Source: Streptomyces sp. NBC_00690 (lineage in GTDB: Bacteria > Actinomycetota > Actinomycetes > Streptomycetales > Streptomycetaceae). Taken from it: DNA of 64,000 nucleotides. Position numbers and translations under genes: made by a program. A model generated the notes under the pieces. The model saw nothing but the letters and a program-made list of their open reading frames with translations, was not told the DNA's origin and did not search any database. Below, in pieces: positions 52,126 to 60,237 of the stretch (the stretch's first letter is position 1; each line of letters opens with the position of its first letter). The stretch covers positions 3,658,001 to 3,722,000 of the forward strand of contig NZ_CP109009.1 of the NCBI RefSeq assembly GCF_036226685.1, written 5' to 3'.

Positions 52126-53759
52126 GCGTTCTCCTCCCGCACCGAAGCGGACTTCACGGGCTCGGGCTGCACCGACTCCGGTTTCACGGGCGCGGGCTGC
52201 ACCGACTCGGGGTCCGCCGACACGAGGTCCGCAGGCGCAGCGTCCGCCGCAACGGCGGTCGTCGGTGCGACGACCCGCTTGCGGACGACCTCGTACTCCC
52301 CCAGATCCACTTCGCGGGTCTCCCGGCGGAACTCCCCGGTCGTCCCCGGCCACAGGGTGGTGTTGCGACCACTGGGGTCGAGGTACCAACTGTCACAGCC
52401 GCCCGTGCTCCAGACGGTTCGCTTCATCCGCTCCTGGACCCGTCCGTTCCATGCGCAGACCGCGGCGGGCTTGGGAGACAGCGCGGTCCGTCCGCCGAGA
52501 ACGGTGAGCTGCCGCAGGTAGTCCGCCAGATAGTTCAACTGGGACTCGATCATGAGGATCATCGAGGAGTTGCCGAGACCGGTGTTGGGGCCGATGAGCG
52601 TCATCCAGTTGGGGAACCCGGCTGCGGTCGCCCCCCGCAGGGACTGCATCCCCGTCTTCCAGGACTCGGCGAGGGTGATCCCGTCAGCGCCGACCACGCG
52701 ATCGGCGATCGGCATGTCGGTGACCCGAAAGCCGGTGCCGAAGACGATCACATCGGCCTCGGTCTCGCTGCCGTCGGCGGCGATCAGCGTCGAACCGCGC
52801 ACCTCGACCAGCCCGGACGCCACCACGTGCGCATTCGCTTGGGCGAGCGCCGGGTAGTACTCGCTCGACAGCACCACCCGCTTGCAGCCGATGCGGTAGG
52901 AGGGGGTGAGCTTCGCCCGTAGCACCGGGTCCTTCACCGCCCGGGCGAGGTGCTTCCTGGCCACGGATTCGACCAGTGCCAACTGCTGGGTGCGCTTGGT
53001 GAAGGCGGAGACCTGCAACTCCCGCACGCCCCAGAGCAGCCCCCGGCGCACGGTGGCGGTCAGCGGGACCTGGCGGTGCAACCAGCGCTCCAGCGAGCTG
53101 ATGTCCCGGTCGACTTTCGGCAGGACCCAGGGCGGGGTGCGCTGGAAGAGGGTGAGCGACGTGACCTGCGGCTGAATCGCGGGCACGATCTGCGCGGCGG
53201 AGGCGCCTGTTCCCACCATCGCCACCCGCTTGCCCCGCAGATCGACGTCATGGTCCCAGCGGGCGGAGTGGAAGGCGGCGCCGGGAAAGTCGGCGAGCCC
53301 CGGGATGTCGGGCATCTTCGGGTCGGAGAGCGGCCCGGTCGCGGAGACAACGACATCGGCGGCGTACTCGCCCTGGTCGGTGTCGATGAGCCAGCGGAGT
53401 TCGTCGCGGTCCCACACCATCGTGCGCACCTCATGGCCCAGGCGCAGATGGGGTCGGAGTCCGAAGGTGTCGGTCACCCGCTCCAGATAGGCGCGGATGT
53501 GCCGCTGACCGGAGAAAGTGCGGGGCCAGTCCGGGTTGGGGGCGAAGGAGAACGAGTAGAGGTGCGAGGGCACATCGCAGCAGCACCCCGGATAGTCGTT
53601 GTCGCGCCAGGTGCCGCCGACCGAGTCGGCGCGCTCCAGCACGACGAAGTCGGTGATCCCTTCACGACGCAGCCGGACGGCGGCACCGAGACCGGCGAAG
53701 CCGGATCCGATGATCGCGACCCTCACGTGCTGTTGCTGCTCCTGCTTCCGTCGGCCCAT
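52122..53759 (-). CDS. Baeyer-Villiger-type flavin monooxygenase
   Basis: FAD/NADPH enzyme of 545 residues. The FAD Rossmann motif is IIGSGFAGLGAA (about residues 15-26), the BVMO fingerprint F-x-G-x-x-x-H-x-x-x-W-D is present as FPGAAFHSARWDHD (about residues 155-168), and the NADPH motif is MVGTGASAAQ. The C-terminal 45 residues are Pro/Val/Glu repeats (ESVQPAPVKPESVQPEPVK) outside the fold. Start: ATG at 53759 with GGGAGG ten bases upstream, 20 codons inside the open frame. First gene of a coupled pair with the SDR, divergent from a MerR gene. Confidence 0.92.
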   Translation of the reverse strand: MGRRKQEQQQHVRVAIIGSGFAGLGAAVRLRREGITDFVVLERADSVGGTWRDNDYPGCCCDVPSHLYSFSFAPNPDWPRTFSGQRHIRAYLERVTDTFGLRPHLRLGHEVRTMVWDRDELRWLIDTDQGEYAADVVVSATGPLSDPKMPDIPGLADFPGAAFHSARWDHDVDLRGKRVAMVGTGASAAQIVPAIQPQVTSLTLFQRTPPWVLPKVDRDISSLERWLHRQVPLTATVRRGLLWGVRELQVSAFTKRTQQLALVESVARKHLARAVKDPVLRAKLTPSYRIGCKRVVLSSEYYPALAQANAHVVASGLVEVRGSTLIAADGSETEADVIVFGTGFRVTDMPIADRVVGADGITLAESWKTGMQSLRGATAAGFPNWMTLIGPNTGLGNSSMILMIESQLNYLADYLRQLTVLGGRTALSPKPAAVCAWNGRVQERMKRTVWSTGGCDSWYLDPSGRNTTLWPGTTGEFRRETREVDLGEYEVVRKRVVAPTTAVAADAAPADLVSADPESVQPAPVKPESVQPEPVKSASVREENA

Positions 53760-53800
53760 GCCGCCTCCCACTGAACGCCACAACTGGACACCGCTGACTC

Positions 53801-53818
53801 TGCCAGTAATCACTGGCA
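53801..53818. promoter_or_regulatory. Palindrome upstream of the BVMO gene
   Basis: TGCCAGT-AATC-ACTGGCA, perfect seven-base arms, 42 bases before the BVMO start. Candidate operator of the BVMO-SDR operon. Confidence 0.6.
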
Positions 53819-53841
53819 CGATTGGAGCGTAGGGCAGCCTG

Positions 53842-53857
53842 CCTACCGAGCGGTAGG
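53842..53857. promoter_or_regulatory. Second palindrome in the BVMO/MerR region
   Basis: CCTACCG-AG-CGGTAGG, perfect seven-base arms, 45 bases before the MerR start. Different in sequence from the neighbouring palindrome, so probably a different protein binds it. The TACCG/CGGTA pattern is typical of TetR sites. Confidence 0.6.
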
Positions 53858-53902
53858 GGTAGGGCAGGAGGAGTTGCCAGCCGCACAGCCTAGGCTTCCC
53901 CC

Positions 53903-54607
53903 GTGGCAGAAGGACGCGAGTACCGCATGGAAGAACTGGCCGAAAGGGCCGGCATCACGGTGCGCACCCTGCGCTTCTACCGAGAGCGCGGACTGCTGCC
54001 ACCGCCCCGCCGTGCAGGACGAATCGCCTGGTACGGGGAGCAGCACCTGGCCCGACTGCGCACCATCACCGCACTTCTGGAGCGCGGACACACCCTGAAC
54101 GGGATCGCCGATCTGGCCAAGGCGTTCGAAAGCGGCCGGGACGTCGGGGCGGCGCTGGGCCTGACCGAACCGACGGAGGAAACACCCGTCCGGCTCACAC
54201 CGGAAGAACTGGCCGACCACTTCGAGGGCGAAGTCACCCCGGAGAACCTGGCGAGCGCGCTGGCCCTGGGCTACCTCACCGTGGACGGTGGCGAACTCGT
54301 CCACATCAGCCGCCGACTCCTGGACGTCTCAGCCGCCCTGGTGCGTCAGGGCGTACCGCTGGCAGCCGTCCTGGACGCCGGACAACGCGTACGGGCCCAC
54401 GCCGACGCCCTCGCGGACCTCTTCCTGGAAGTGGTGCGGGAGCATCCGCTGGCGGGCGGCGCGCAGGCCCTGCGTCCGCTGGCGAAGAGCGTGGTGGACG
54501 CCGAACTGTCGATGGCGCTGGACCGCAGGCTACGACCGGACGGCGAGGCGCCCGAGGGCCACCCCGCCACGGAGGGCCCATCCGCGAGCGATCACAGCAG
54601 GTCGTAG
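53903..54607 (+). CDS. MerR-family transcriptional regulator
   Basis: The 234-residue protein has a MerR DNA-binding domain at residues 7-75 (RMEELAERAGITVRTLRFYRERGLLPPP and the wing RRAGRIAWYGEQHLARLR) and a C-terminal part of about 150 residues (an LTPEELADHFEGEVTPENLASALALGYL region and a helical end) as in MerR proteins linked to oxidoreductase operons. No metal-binding Cys is present, so it should sense an organic ligand. The start is a GTG at 53903. It diverges from the BVMO gene, its likely target. The last 16 bases overlap the convergent exonuclease gene. Confidence 0.88.
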   Translation: MAEGREYRMEELAERAGITVRTLRFYRERGLLPPPRRAGRIAWYGEQHLARLRTITALLERGHTLNGIADLAKAFESGRDVGAALGLTEPTEETPVRLTPEELADHFEGEVTPENLASALALGYLTVDGGELVHISRRLLDVSAALVRQGVPLAAVLDAGQRVRAHADALADLFLEVVREHPLAGGAQALRPLAKSVVDAELSMALDRRLRPDGEAPEGHPATEGPSASDHSRS

Positions 54608-55392
54608 ACGACGGTCACCGGAGCATGGTCCGACCAGCGCTCCTCATGGGTCTCCGCCCGCTCCACGAACGCCTTCACCGCCAGCGCGGCCAACCGCTCG
54701 GTGGCCACCTGAAGGTCGATGCGCCAGCCGGAGTCGTTGTCGAAGGCGCGCCCCCGGTAGGACCACCAGGTGTAGGGGCCTTCCTGATCCGGGTGGAGGG
54801 CTCGGAAGACATCCACGTACGCGCCCTCCGCATAGACCTCGGAGAGCCACTGGCGCTCCTCGGGGAGGAAGCCGGAGTTCTTTCTGTTTCCGCGCCAGTT
54901 CTTGAGGTCGGTCTCACGGTGGGCGATGTTCCAGTCACCACAGACGACGACCTCGCGCCCGTCGTGCGCGGCCCGGGCCTTGAGCTCATGGAGATACGGC
55001 AGGAACTCGCCCAGGAACCGCATCTTCTCGTCCTGCCGCTCCGTGCCCACCTCGCCGGAGGGCAGATAGAGGCTGGCGACGGTCACGCCCGGCAGGTCCG
55101 CCTCGATGTAGCGCCCGCTGCCGTCGAACTCCTGCGACCCGAATCCGATGCGCACCTCGTCCGGCTCGCGCCGGGTGTACAGCGAGACGCCCGCACGCCC
55201 CTTGGCACCGGCCGGCGCATGGGTCGTGTGCCAGCCGTCCGGTTGCCTTACGCCCTGCGGAAGCTGCTCGGGCTCGGCCCGTACCTCCTGGAGGCAGATC
55301 ACATCGGCCTCGGTCGCCGCCAGCCAGGGCACGAAGCCCTTCTTCGCGGCGGCCCGGAGGCCATTCACGTTCACGGACGTCACGGTGAGCAC
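54592..55392 (-). CDS. Exodeoxyribonuclease III family protein
   Basis: Mg-dependent AP endonuclease/3'-5' exonuclease of 266 residues for base-excision repair. Motifs: VTSVNVNGLRAA (metal-site Asn), ICLQEVRAE (catalytic Glu), GDWNIAHRETDLKN (Asp-Asn), the DLQVAT segment and SDHAPV (catalytic His). The GTG at 55392 has GAGGAG eight bases upstream; the frame is open to 55674 but not conserved there. Ends in a 16-base antisense overlap with the MerR gene. Confidence 0.93.
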   Translation of the reverse strand: MLTVTSVNVNGLRAAAKKGFVPWLAATEADVICLQEVRAEPEQLPQGVRQPDGWHTTHAPAGAKGRAGVSLYTRREPDEVRIGFGSQEFDGSGRYIEADLPGVTVASLYLPSGEVGTERQDEKMRFLGEFLPYLHELKARAAHDGREVVVCGDWNIAHRETDLKNWRGNRKNSGFLPEERQWLSEVYAEGAYVDVFRALHPDQEGPYTWWSYRGRAFDNDSGWRIDLQVATERLAALAVKAFVERAETHEERWSDHAPVTVVYDLL

Positions 55393-55519
55393 ACCGGGCT
55401 CCTCGGGTTCACGGGCGGCGGGGGCTGCTACCGCGCTGCGGAACGCCCACGGTGCACCCCGGCACCCTACCCATCCACGCCACTCCGCCCGTACTCCCCC
55501 AAGACGTACGATCACCTGC

Positions 55520-56014
55520 ATGGATGTACGTTCGGTCCGGTATGACCACCCCGATGCCGTCAAGCTCAACGACCAGGTCCAGCTGGAATACATCCAGCGA
55601 TACGGCGACGGCGACGGCGACGAGACCCCGCTCGACGCCTCGATGTTCCAGCCGCCATGTGGCCTGTATCTCATCGCGTACGACGACGAGGGTCACCCGG
55701 TGGCGACCGGCGGCTGGCGCGCCCGAAGCCAGGGCGCCGGAGAAGACGAGGGGTACGAGGACGGCGACGCCGAACTCAAGCGGATGTACGTCGTGGCGGA
55801 GGCACGCGGCCGGGGACTCGCCCGGATCATGCTCGCCGCACTGGAGGCTGACGCCCGGGCGGCAGGCCGCACCCGCATGGTGCTGGAGACCGGTGACAAG
55901 CAGCCGGAGGCGATAGCCCTCTACACCTCCAGCGGGTACGACGCTTCGGAGCAGAAGTTCGGCCACTACCGCGAGTACGAGGGCAGTCACTGCTTCGTCA
56001 AGCAGCTCACCTAG
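55520..56014 (+). CDS. GNAT-family N-acetyltransferase
   Basis: The 164-residue protein has the acetyl-CoA loop in ELKRMYVVAEARGRGLARIMLAALEADAR (R/Q-x-x-G-x-G/A as RGRGLA, about residues 95-125) followed by LETGDKQPEAIALYTSSGY, the typical motif B. Preceded by an Asp/Gly/Glu-rich loop. Substrate unknown. The ATG at 55520 lies in the 127-base region diverging from the exonuclease gene. Confidence 0.9.
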   Translation: MDVRSVRYDHPDAVKLNDQVQLEYIQRYGDGDGDETPLDASMFQPPCGLYLIAYDDEGHPVATGGWRARSQGAGEDEGYEDGDAELKRMYVVAEARGRGLARIMLAALEADARAAGRTRMVLETGDKQPEAIALYTSSGYDASEQKFGHYREYEGSHCFVKQLT

Positions 56015-56063
56015 CCCGGTTCGCCATCAGGCCGCCTGTCACGGCGGCCGGTGAGGGCACCCG

Positions 56064-56096
56064 CCGGACTGCGCCTGCCGGCGCGGCGCAGTCCGG
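56064..56096. terminator. Bidirectional terminator after the GNAT gene
   Basis: Perfect 12-bp arms (56064-56075 with 56085-56096) and a nine-base loop, between convergent stops at 56014 and 56114. A smaller GGCCGCC/GGCGGCC hairpin precedes it. Confidence 0.8.
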
Positions 56097-56113
56097 GCGG
56101 TCGGGAAGATCGA

Positions 56114-56581
56114 TCAGATGTCGATCACCCGGTAGGCGATGGTGTACACACCGCCGGAGCCCTCCAGCGAGCGGTACTGGATCTCGTTGTTGAACTCGTT
56201 GCCGCGCACCAGGGTGGAGCCGAGCTTGTCGTTGCCGCTGGTCGAGTCGTAGTCCCAGAGGGTCAGCGTGCGGGACTCGTTCTTGCCGAAGACCAGTGCG
56301 GTGTTGTTGTTGCCGTCCGTGAGGGAACGCCAGTAGTTCTTGCCCATGGTCTGGTAGCTGACGCCACCGGGCCACACCTTCACATGGTTGCTGTTGCTGT
56401 CGGTGATGTTGAGGTACGCCTCGTCGTGGCTGCCCTCGCTGTTGGTGTGACAGGTCAGACCGACCAGCTCGATCCGCACCTGGTCGATGGGGTTGGCCTG
56501 GGCCGTACCGGCCATGCTGCCGAACGTGCCGAGGGCCAGCAGAGCGGCGGCGGTCATCCGGGCGGTCCTGGTCATACGCAT
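56114..56581 (-). CDS. Secreted protein of unknown function
   Basis: The 155-residue product has a clear Sec signal peptide: MRMTRTARMTAAALLALGTF with a basic start, a hydrophobic core, and an A-Q-A-N cleavage region near residue 29. The mature 126-residue part is rich in Asn, Ser, Gly and aromatic residues (NNNTALVFGKNESRTLTLWDYDS), with one lone Cys, and looks like a small beta-sandwich. It has no catalytic motif I recognise. A GGGGG element is located about eight bases before the ATG at 56581. It stands alone behind its own promoter region. Confidence 0.75.
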   Translation of the reverse strand: MRMTRTARMTAAALLALGTFGSMAGTAQANPIDQVRIELVGLTCHTNSEGSHDEAYLNITDSNSNHVKVWPGGVSYQTMGKNYWRSLTDGNNNTALVFGKNESRTLTLWDYDSTSGNDKLGSTLVRGNEFNNEIQYRSLEGSGGVYTIAYRVIDI

Positions 56582-56742
56582 GGGTGGTTCCCCCTTGGTG
56601 GTGTCACATCACTGATGTGCGCTGACGGTGTGTCAGCCCTGCCGCAACCGGCCGGGCCGAGTGCCGTTCCCCCGGCACGACCCCAACTCTGCCGGGGCCA
56701 CACGACCGCGTTCTACGCGCGTTCCACTCAATGGGACGGTGC

Positions 56743-57600
56743 TCAATGCAGCAGTACGGGAGGCAGTTCGACCGACGCCCCCACTCCCAGGGCCAGACCA
56801 CGGGTGATCGCCGCACCGGCCTCGGCAACCGCCTGGGTCACCGCCTCAAGCCGCCGTCCCACCGGCACCATCGCGGCCAGCGCCGCCACCGTGCGACCCT
56901 CGGGCGAACGCACCGGCAACGCCGCACAACACACCCCGGGCACCACGTCCTCCCGATCCAGCGCCGCCTGGGCCCGTACGGGACCGCGCAGCGCCCGACC
57001 GGCCGCGGTGTCCAAGGGAAAGCTCATCCCGTCCCGCACCGGCACCAGCGGCTCCACCTCGCCTGGTACGGAACTGACCGTCAGCGCAAGGTCGTCGCGC
57101 AGGACGGTCAACACGGCACTCGCCCCGGTCGTCGCCCGCAACCGGTGCAACGGCAGCCGGGCGGCCAACCGGAGTCCGGGGTGTGGCTGCCAGGCATGGC
57201 CGATGCGATAGAGCTGACTGCCCACGCGATAGCGGTCCCCGTGCCGTTCGACCGCTCCCACGGCGACCAGTTGGTCCAGCAGCCGGTGCGCGGTGCTCTT
57301 GGGGACCTGACACTCCAACGCGAGTTCGGTGACCCCTGCACCGAGGGCGTGCCGACGCAACGCCTCCAACAGTGCGAACGCCCCTTCGACCACTCCTCGC
57401 CCGCGCGTGGGGCGTAACGCATCATCTACGGACGCCACTTGGGACGCACCCTGCCGATCGCCCGACCGATCCTCGCGCTGATCATCTGGCCGATCGCCCG
57501 TTCCCGGTTCGTACGACGCATCGGCAGCCGTCCCCTGCGCTGCACGATCGCTCGAATCGGGTCTCTCAAGATGTGAGTGCGGACGCTTGGGTGTGTGCAT
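56743..57600 (-). CDS. IclR-family transcriptional regulator
   Basis: The 285-residue protein has a disordered N-terminal part (about 60 residues), a winged-helix region (GVVEGAFALLEALRRHALGAGVTELALECQVPKSTAHRLLDQLVAVGAVE) and a GAF-like effector domain (LPLHRLRATTGASAVLTVLRDD to PEGRTVAALAAMVP). The ATG at 57600 is chosen because a G-run lies about five bases upstream; a GTG at 57621 lacks room. No target gene is adjacent except its own control region. Effector unknown. Confidence 0.85.
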   Translation of the reverse strand: MHTPKRPHSHLERPDSSDRAAQGTAADASYEPGTGDRPDDQREDRSGDRQGASQVASVDDALRPTRGRGVVEGAFALLEALRRHALGAGVTELALECQVPKSTAHRLLDQLVAVGAVERHGDRYRVGSQLYRIGHAWQPHPGLRLAARLPLHRLRATTGASAVLTVLRDDLALTVSSVPGEVEPLVPVRDGMSFPLDTAAGRALRGPVRAQAALDREDVVPGVCCAALPVRSPEGRTVAALAAMVPVGRRLEAVTQAVAEAGAAITRGLALGVGASVELPPVLLH

Positions 57601-57671
57601 CGGTCCCCCCGGACTGCTCACTCCCGGCCGTTACCCCCCATGGCACGGCTTCGGGCACAAGGAGGAACGAT

Positions 57672-57693
57672 GCCGTACGGACACACGTACGGC
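57672..57693. promoter_or_regulatory. Inverted repeat upstream of the IclR gene
   Basis: GCCGTACG (57672-57679) and CGTACGGC (57686-57693) flank a six-base GACACA spacer. It lies 72 bases upstream of the IclR start and 122 bases beyond the stop of the leftward T7-like operon, so it may be an IclR operator or a terminator. Confidence 0.45.
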
Positions 57694-57814
57694 GAAGCCT
57701 TTATGGTCCCGCGGCGTGCCGCACGGTCGACCCTTGATCCCGGCAGGGTGGGCGAGGACCGGCCACCCGCAGTGCGATACGGGACACCGCCCCGGCGTGC
57801 GTGGCCGGTCTCGG

Positions 57815-58165
57815 TCAGAGCTCGGGGGCGAGGAGCGTCAGACGCAGGATCGCGGCGACAGCGAGCACGGCCGGCAGTGCGAACCACCAACGGCGCAGCC
57901 ATTCGGCCTTCACGAACAGCCACGAGAGCAGTGCCGTCACCGCGGTGAGGGCCAGGGCGATGCCCGCGGCGATACCGGAGTTGGTGATCGCCTGCTTGTC
58001 CCAGGGGCCGTTCGGCTCCACCATGTACGCGGTGAGCACGACGAAGCCCGTCACCAGATGCCCGACGGTGAGAACGACAGCACAGAGGGCGGTCCCCAAC
58101 CGACCGGCGGCCCCTGGTTGCCGCCGCTCTCCCACACCGGCCACCGGGCCCGTACTCGCACTCAT
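57815..58165 (-). CDS. Three-helix membrane protein of the T7-like module
   Basis: The 116-residue protein has three hydrophobic helices (about 25-48, 65-84 and 92-113) with a short polar N-terminus and an EPNGPWDKQ loop between helices 1 and 2. It has no match I recognise. Its ATG overlaps the stop of the effector-like gene by four bases, so its product is made together with it. Two roles are possible: an immunity protein in the membrane, as for toxins acting at the cell envelope, or an export helper. Confidence 0.7.
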   Translation of the reverse strand: MSASTGPVAGVGERRQPGAAGRLGTALCAVVLTVGHLVTGFVVLTAYMVEPNGPWDKQAITNSGIAAGIALALTAVTALLSWLFVKAEWLRRWWFALPAVLAVAAILRLTLLAPEL

Positions 58166-59499
58166 TGCAGCGCCTCCTTCGCCTGGTCCAGCTTCCGGTC
58201 GAAACCCCGACCGTACGCCTGGGCGTCATCACTTTCGTAGTAGGGCCCGCCGTTGTAGCGCGCGGCGAGCTCCTGCATCTGAGCGCGGGTCATCTGCTCG
58301 GGCGGCACATCGGCAAAACTGCTCTCGGCCTTGAGCTGGGCCAGGTACTCCGACGCGATGAAGGTGTTCTTCGCGGGGTCCTTCACCGCGTCCAACACCG
58401 CGTCGCGCTGTAGGTCGGTGAGGTTGTGCGGGTCGTACCCGAGCACCTCGGCCGCCCGGCGGACCTGAATGGCCATGGGCCCCAGCGAGGTCCTGTCCGG
58501 GTCCTCGCTGCCCGGAAGGATCTTACGTCCCTCGTAGGCGGCGTCGTCGAGCCAACCGGGGTCACCCGCCACCTCCTGCCACGCGATTCCCGCGACCATC
58601 TCGGGCGGTAGACCCGAGTCAGCGGCGGCGGCCCTGATCAGCTCCTTGTTGGCGGTGATGTATCCCCGGCGGTCCTCATCGGAGGTGGACCAGAGCCAGT
58701 AGTTGTTCCCCTGGCCCTCCGGTAGACCGTCCACCCGGTTGGCGATGCGCATCAGCGTCTCGGAGATCACCACCTTGTCCCCGACCGTTGGGATCGCGTC
58801 GACCTTGGGGCCCGCCCCCGGCAGTCGGACGTGCGGATTGTCACGGGCCTCCCGGGCCTCTGCGCTCAGGGGTCCAAGACCTCTCAGGAACTTCTCCGGG
58901 TCCGCGATGGTGCCCTGGTAGTCGGGGATCGACTTGTACGCGGCCTTGAGGTCCGCGACGCACTTCTCCCTCGCCTCGGACTCGACGCGCAGGGCGTCAC
59001 CGTAGTGATCCTTGGTCTGGTTGTAGTACCGCTCGGCCTCCTCCTTGATCGCATCGAGGTCGACGGTCAACTCCGCGAAGAAGTCCCCCACTCCGGTGGT
59101 GCCCCGCAGGTCCTCCCACTGACGCAGCGGCTCCGCGGCCCGCGCGGTCGGAGTGATCGCCGTGGCCTCACGAGACATCACCTCGGAGAGCCTTCCCTCG
59201 GAGGTCTTGCCGCTCGTGTAGTGCCCCTTGGCGGTGGTCACCGCGTCCGCGTACAGGCCAAGGGCTGACGACGCCTTGCGGAACGCCTCCGACAGTGCGT
59301 CCGCGAGGCCCTTGCTCTCCTTCAGTCGTTTGACGTACAGATCACGCGCTTCGCTCTCCCACTCCACCCCGGTCGCCTTCCGAAAGGCGTTGTCAGTCGA
59401 CTCGATCAGGGTGTGGAGTCGCCTGAACTCGGCGGCATTACGGTCGATGAGGGTCGGATTGGCGTCTTCGAGGAATTCGACGTCCGCACGGTAGGCCAC
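58162..59499 (-). CDS. Putative T7SS-type effector with transglycosylase-like domain
   Basis: The 445-residue protein has a long alpha-helical N-terminal part (residues 1-225; AYRADVEFLEDANPTLIDRNAAEFRRL and coiled-coil-like Ala/Glu/Lys stretches) of the kind annotated as putative T7SS-secreted. Its C-terminal half looks like a soluble lytic transglycosylase-type fold: LPPEMVAGIAWQEVAGDPGW with a candidate catalytic Glu, TSLGPMAIQVRRAAEVLGYD, FIASEYLAQL and LAARYNGGPYYES. There is no signal peptide. The GTG start lies seven bases after the small helical protein. Function (cell-wall-acting toxin or structural protein) is inferred. Confidence 0.7.
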   Translation of the reverse strand: MAYRADVEFLEDANPTLIDRNAAEFRRLHTLIESTDNAFRKATGVEWESEARDLYVKRLKESKGLADALSEAFRKASSALGLYADAVTTAKGHYTSGKTSEGRLSEVMSREATAITPTARAAEPLRQWEDLRGTTGVGDFFAELTVDLDAIKEEAERYYNQTKDHYGDALRVESEAREKCVADLKAAYKSIPDYQGTIADPEKFLRGLGPLSAEAREARDNPHVRLPGAGPKVDAIPTVGDKVVISETLMRIANRVDGLPEGQGNNYWLWSTSDEDRRGYITANKELIRAAAADSGLPPEMVAGIAWQEVAGDPGWLDDAAYEGRKILPGSEDPDRTSLGPMAIQVRRAAEVLGYDPHNLTDLQRDAVLDAVKDPAKNTFIASEYLAQLKAESSFADVPPEQMTRAQMQELAARYNGGPYYESDDAQAYGRGFDRKLDQAKEALQ

Positions 59500-59505
59500 A
59501 GTCGC

Positions 59506-60024
59506 TCACCGGTCCTTCGGCGCGACGTAACGCCCGCAGTCGAGCATCGCGTTCATCTGCCCCTGGATGCCCTGGTCCACGGCCGTGTAGTCCTCGCTCG
59601 ACGACTTGAGCTTGGTGGACAGCGAGGCGAGGAGTACGACCATGTCGCTGTACTGGTCCTTGGCGAACCTGGCGAAGGTGTCGACGTTCGACGCAACATC
59701 GGTGTGTGCGCGCGGGGCACGACACATCGTCCCGTTCTCGCCGTCCATCCGGCCTTCGTAGAGCAGGCCGGCGATCTCCATCAGCAGATGCGAACTACCG
59801 TCGATGGACTCGGCATTGGCCAGGTATCCATCACCGGAGGCGCCCCCACTGGAACGTCCCTCCGCAGGCACCCGGTTCAACCTCATCTGAACCGCGCCTT
59901 CTTGGCGAGCAGCGGCGGCAACTGCCTTTGATTCTGCCCATTCCTCTTCGAATGACAACGTTTCCTCCCCCGTACGACCCACCTCTGATGAAGCCGGTGC
60001 ACCTGACGACTTCCAGCCTGCCAT
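59506..60024 (-). CDS. Small helical partner protein (WXG100-like size and context)
   Basis: The 172-residue protein has a polar N-terminus (WKSSGAPASSEVGRTGEETLSFEEEWAESKA) and a C-terminal half of about 85 residues predicted as two helices (LLMEIAGLLYEGRMDGENG, FARFAKDQYSDMVVLLASLSTKLKSSSEDYTAVDQGIQGQ). The arrangement suits an ESX-type partner, though the canonical WXG motif is absent. It is the first gene of the operon with the effector-like protein, seven bases upstream. It has a weak ribosome binding site. The function is inferred from context alone. Confidence 0.6.
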   Translation of the reverse strand: MAGWKSSGAPASSEVGRTGEETLSFEEEWAESKAVAAAARQEGAVQMRLNRVPAEGRSSGGASGDGYLANAESIDGSSHLLMEIAGLLYEGRMDGENGTMCRAPRAHTDVASNVDTFARFAKDQYSDMVVLLASLSTKLKSSSEDYTAVDQGIQGQMNAMLDCGRYVAPKDR

Positions 60025-60237
60025 GACTCATTCTTCAGGAGGGACGGAGTTTTGCCAGGAGGGCCGAGTGCCCGGCTGATCGCCCACCCGTACCGGCAGG
60101 AGCAGTGGGAGAAGCACTGCCGGTCGAGTCGGCACGCAGGAAGACGCCCACGGCACCCGGGCTCGCTTCAGCTTCGGCGCAACTCGTGCCCGGAAAACCA
60201 GGTCGCCGCGGGTCTCTCGCCAGGCCAGACTGCACCG

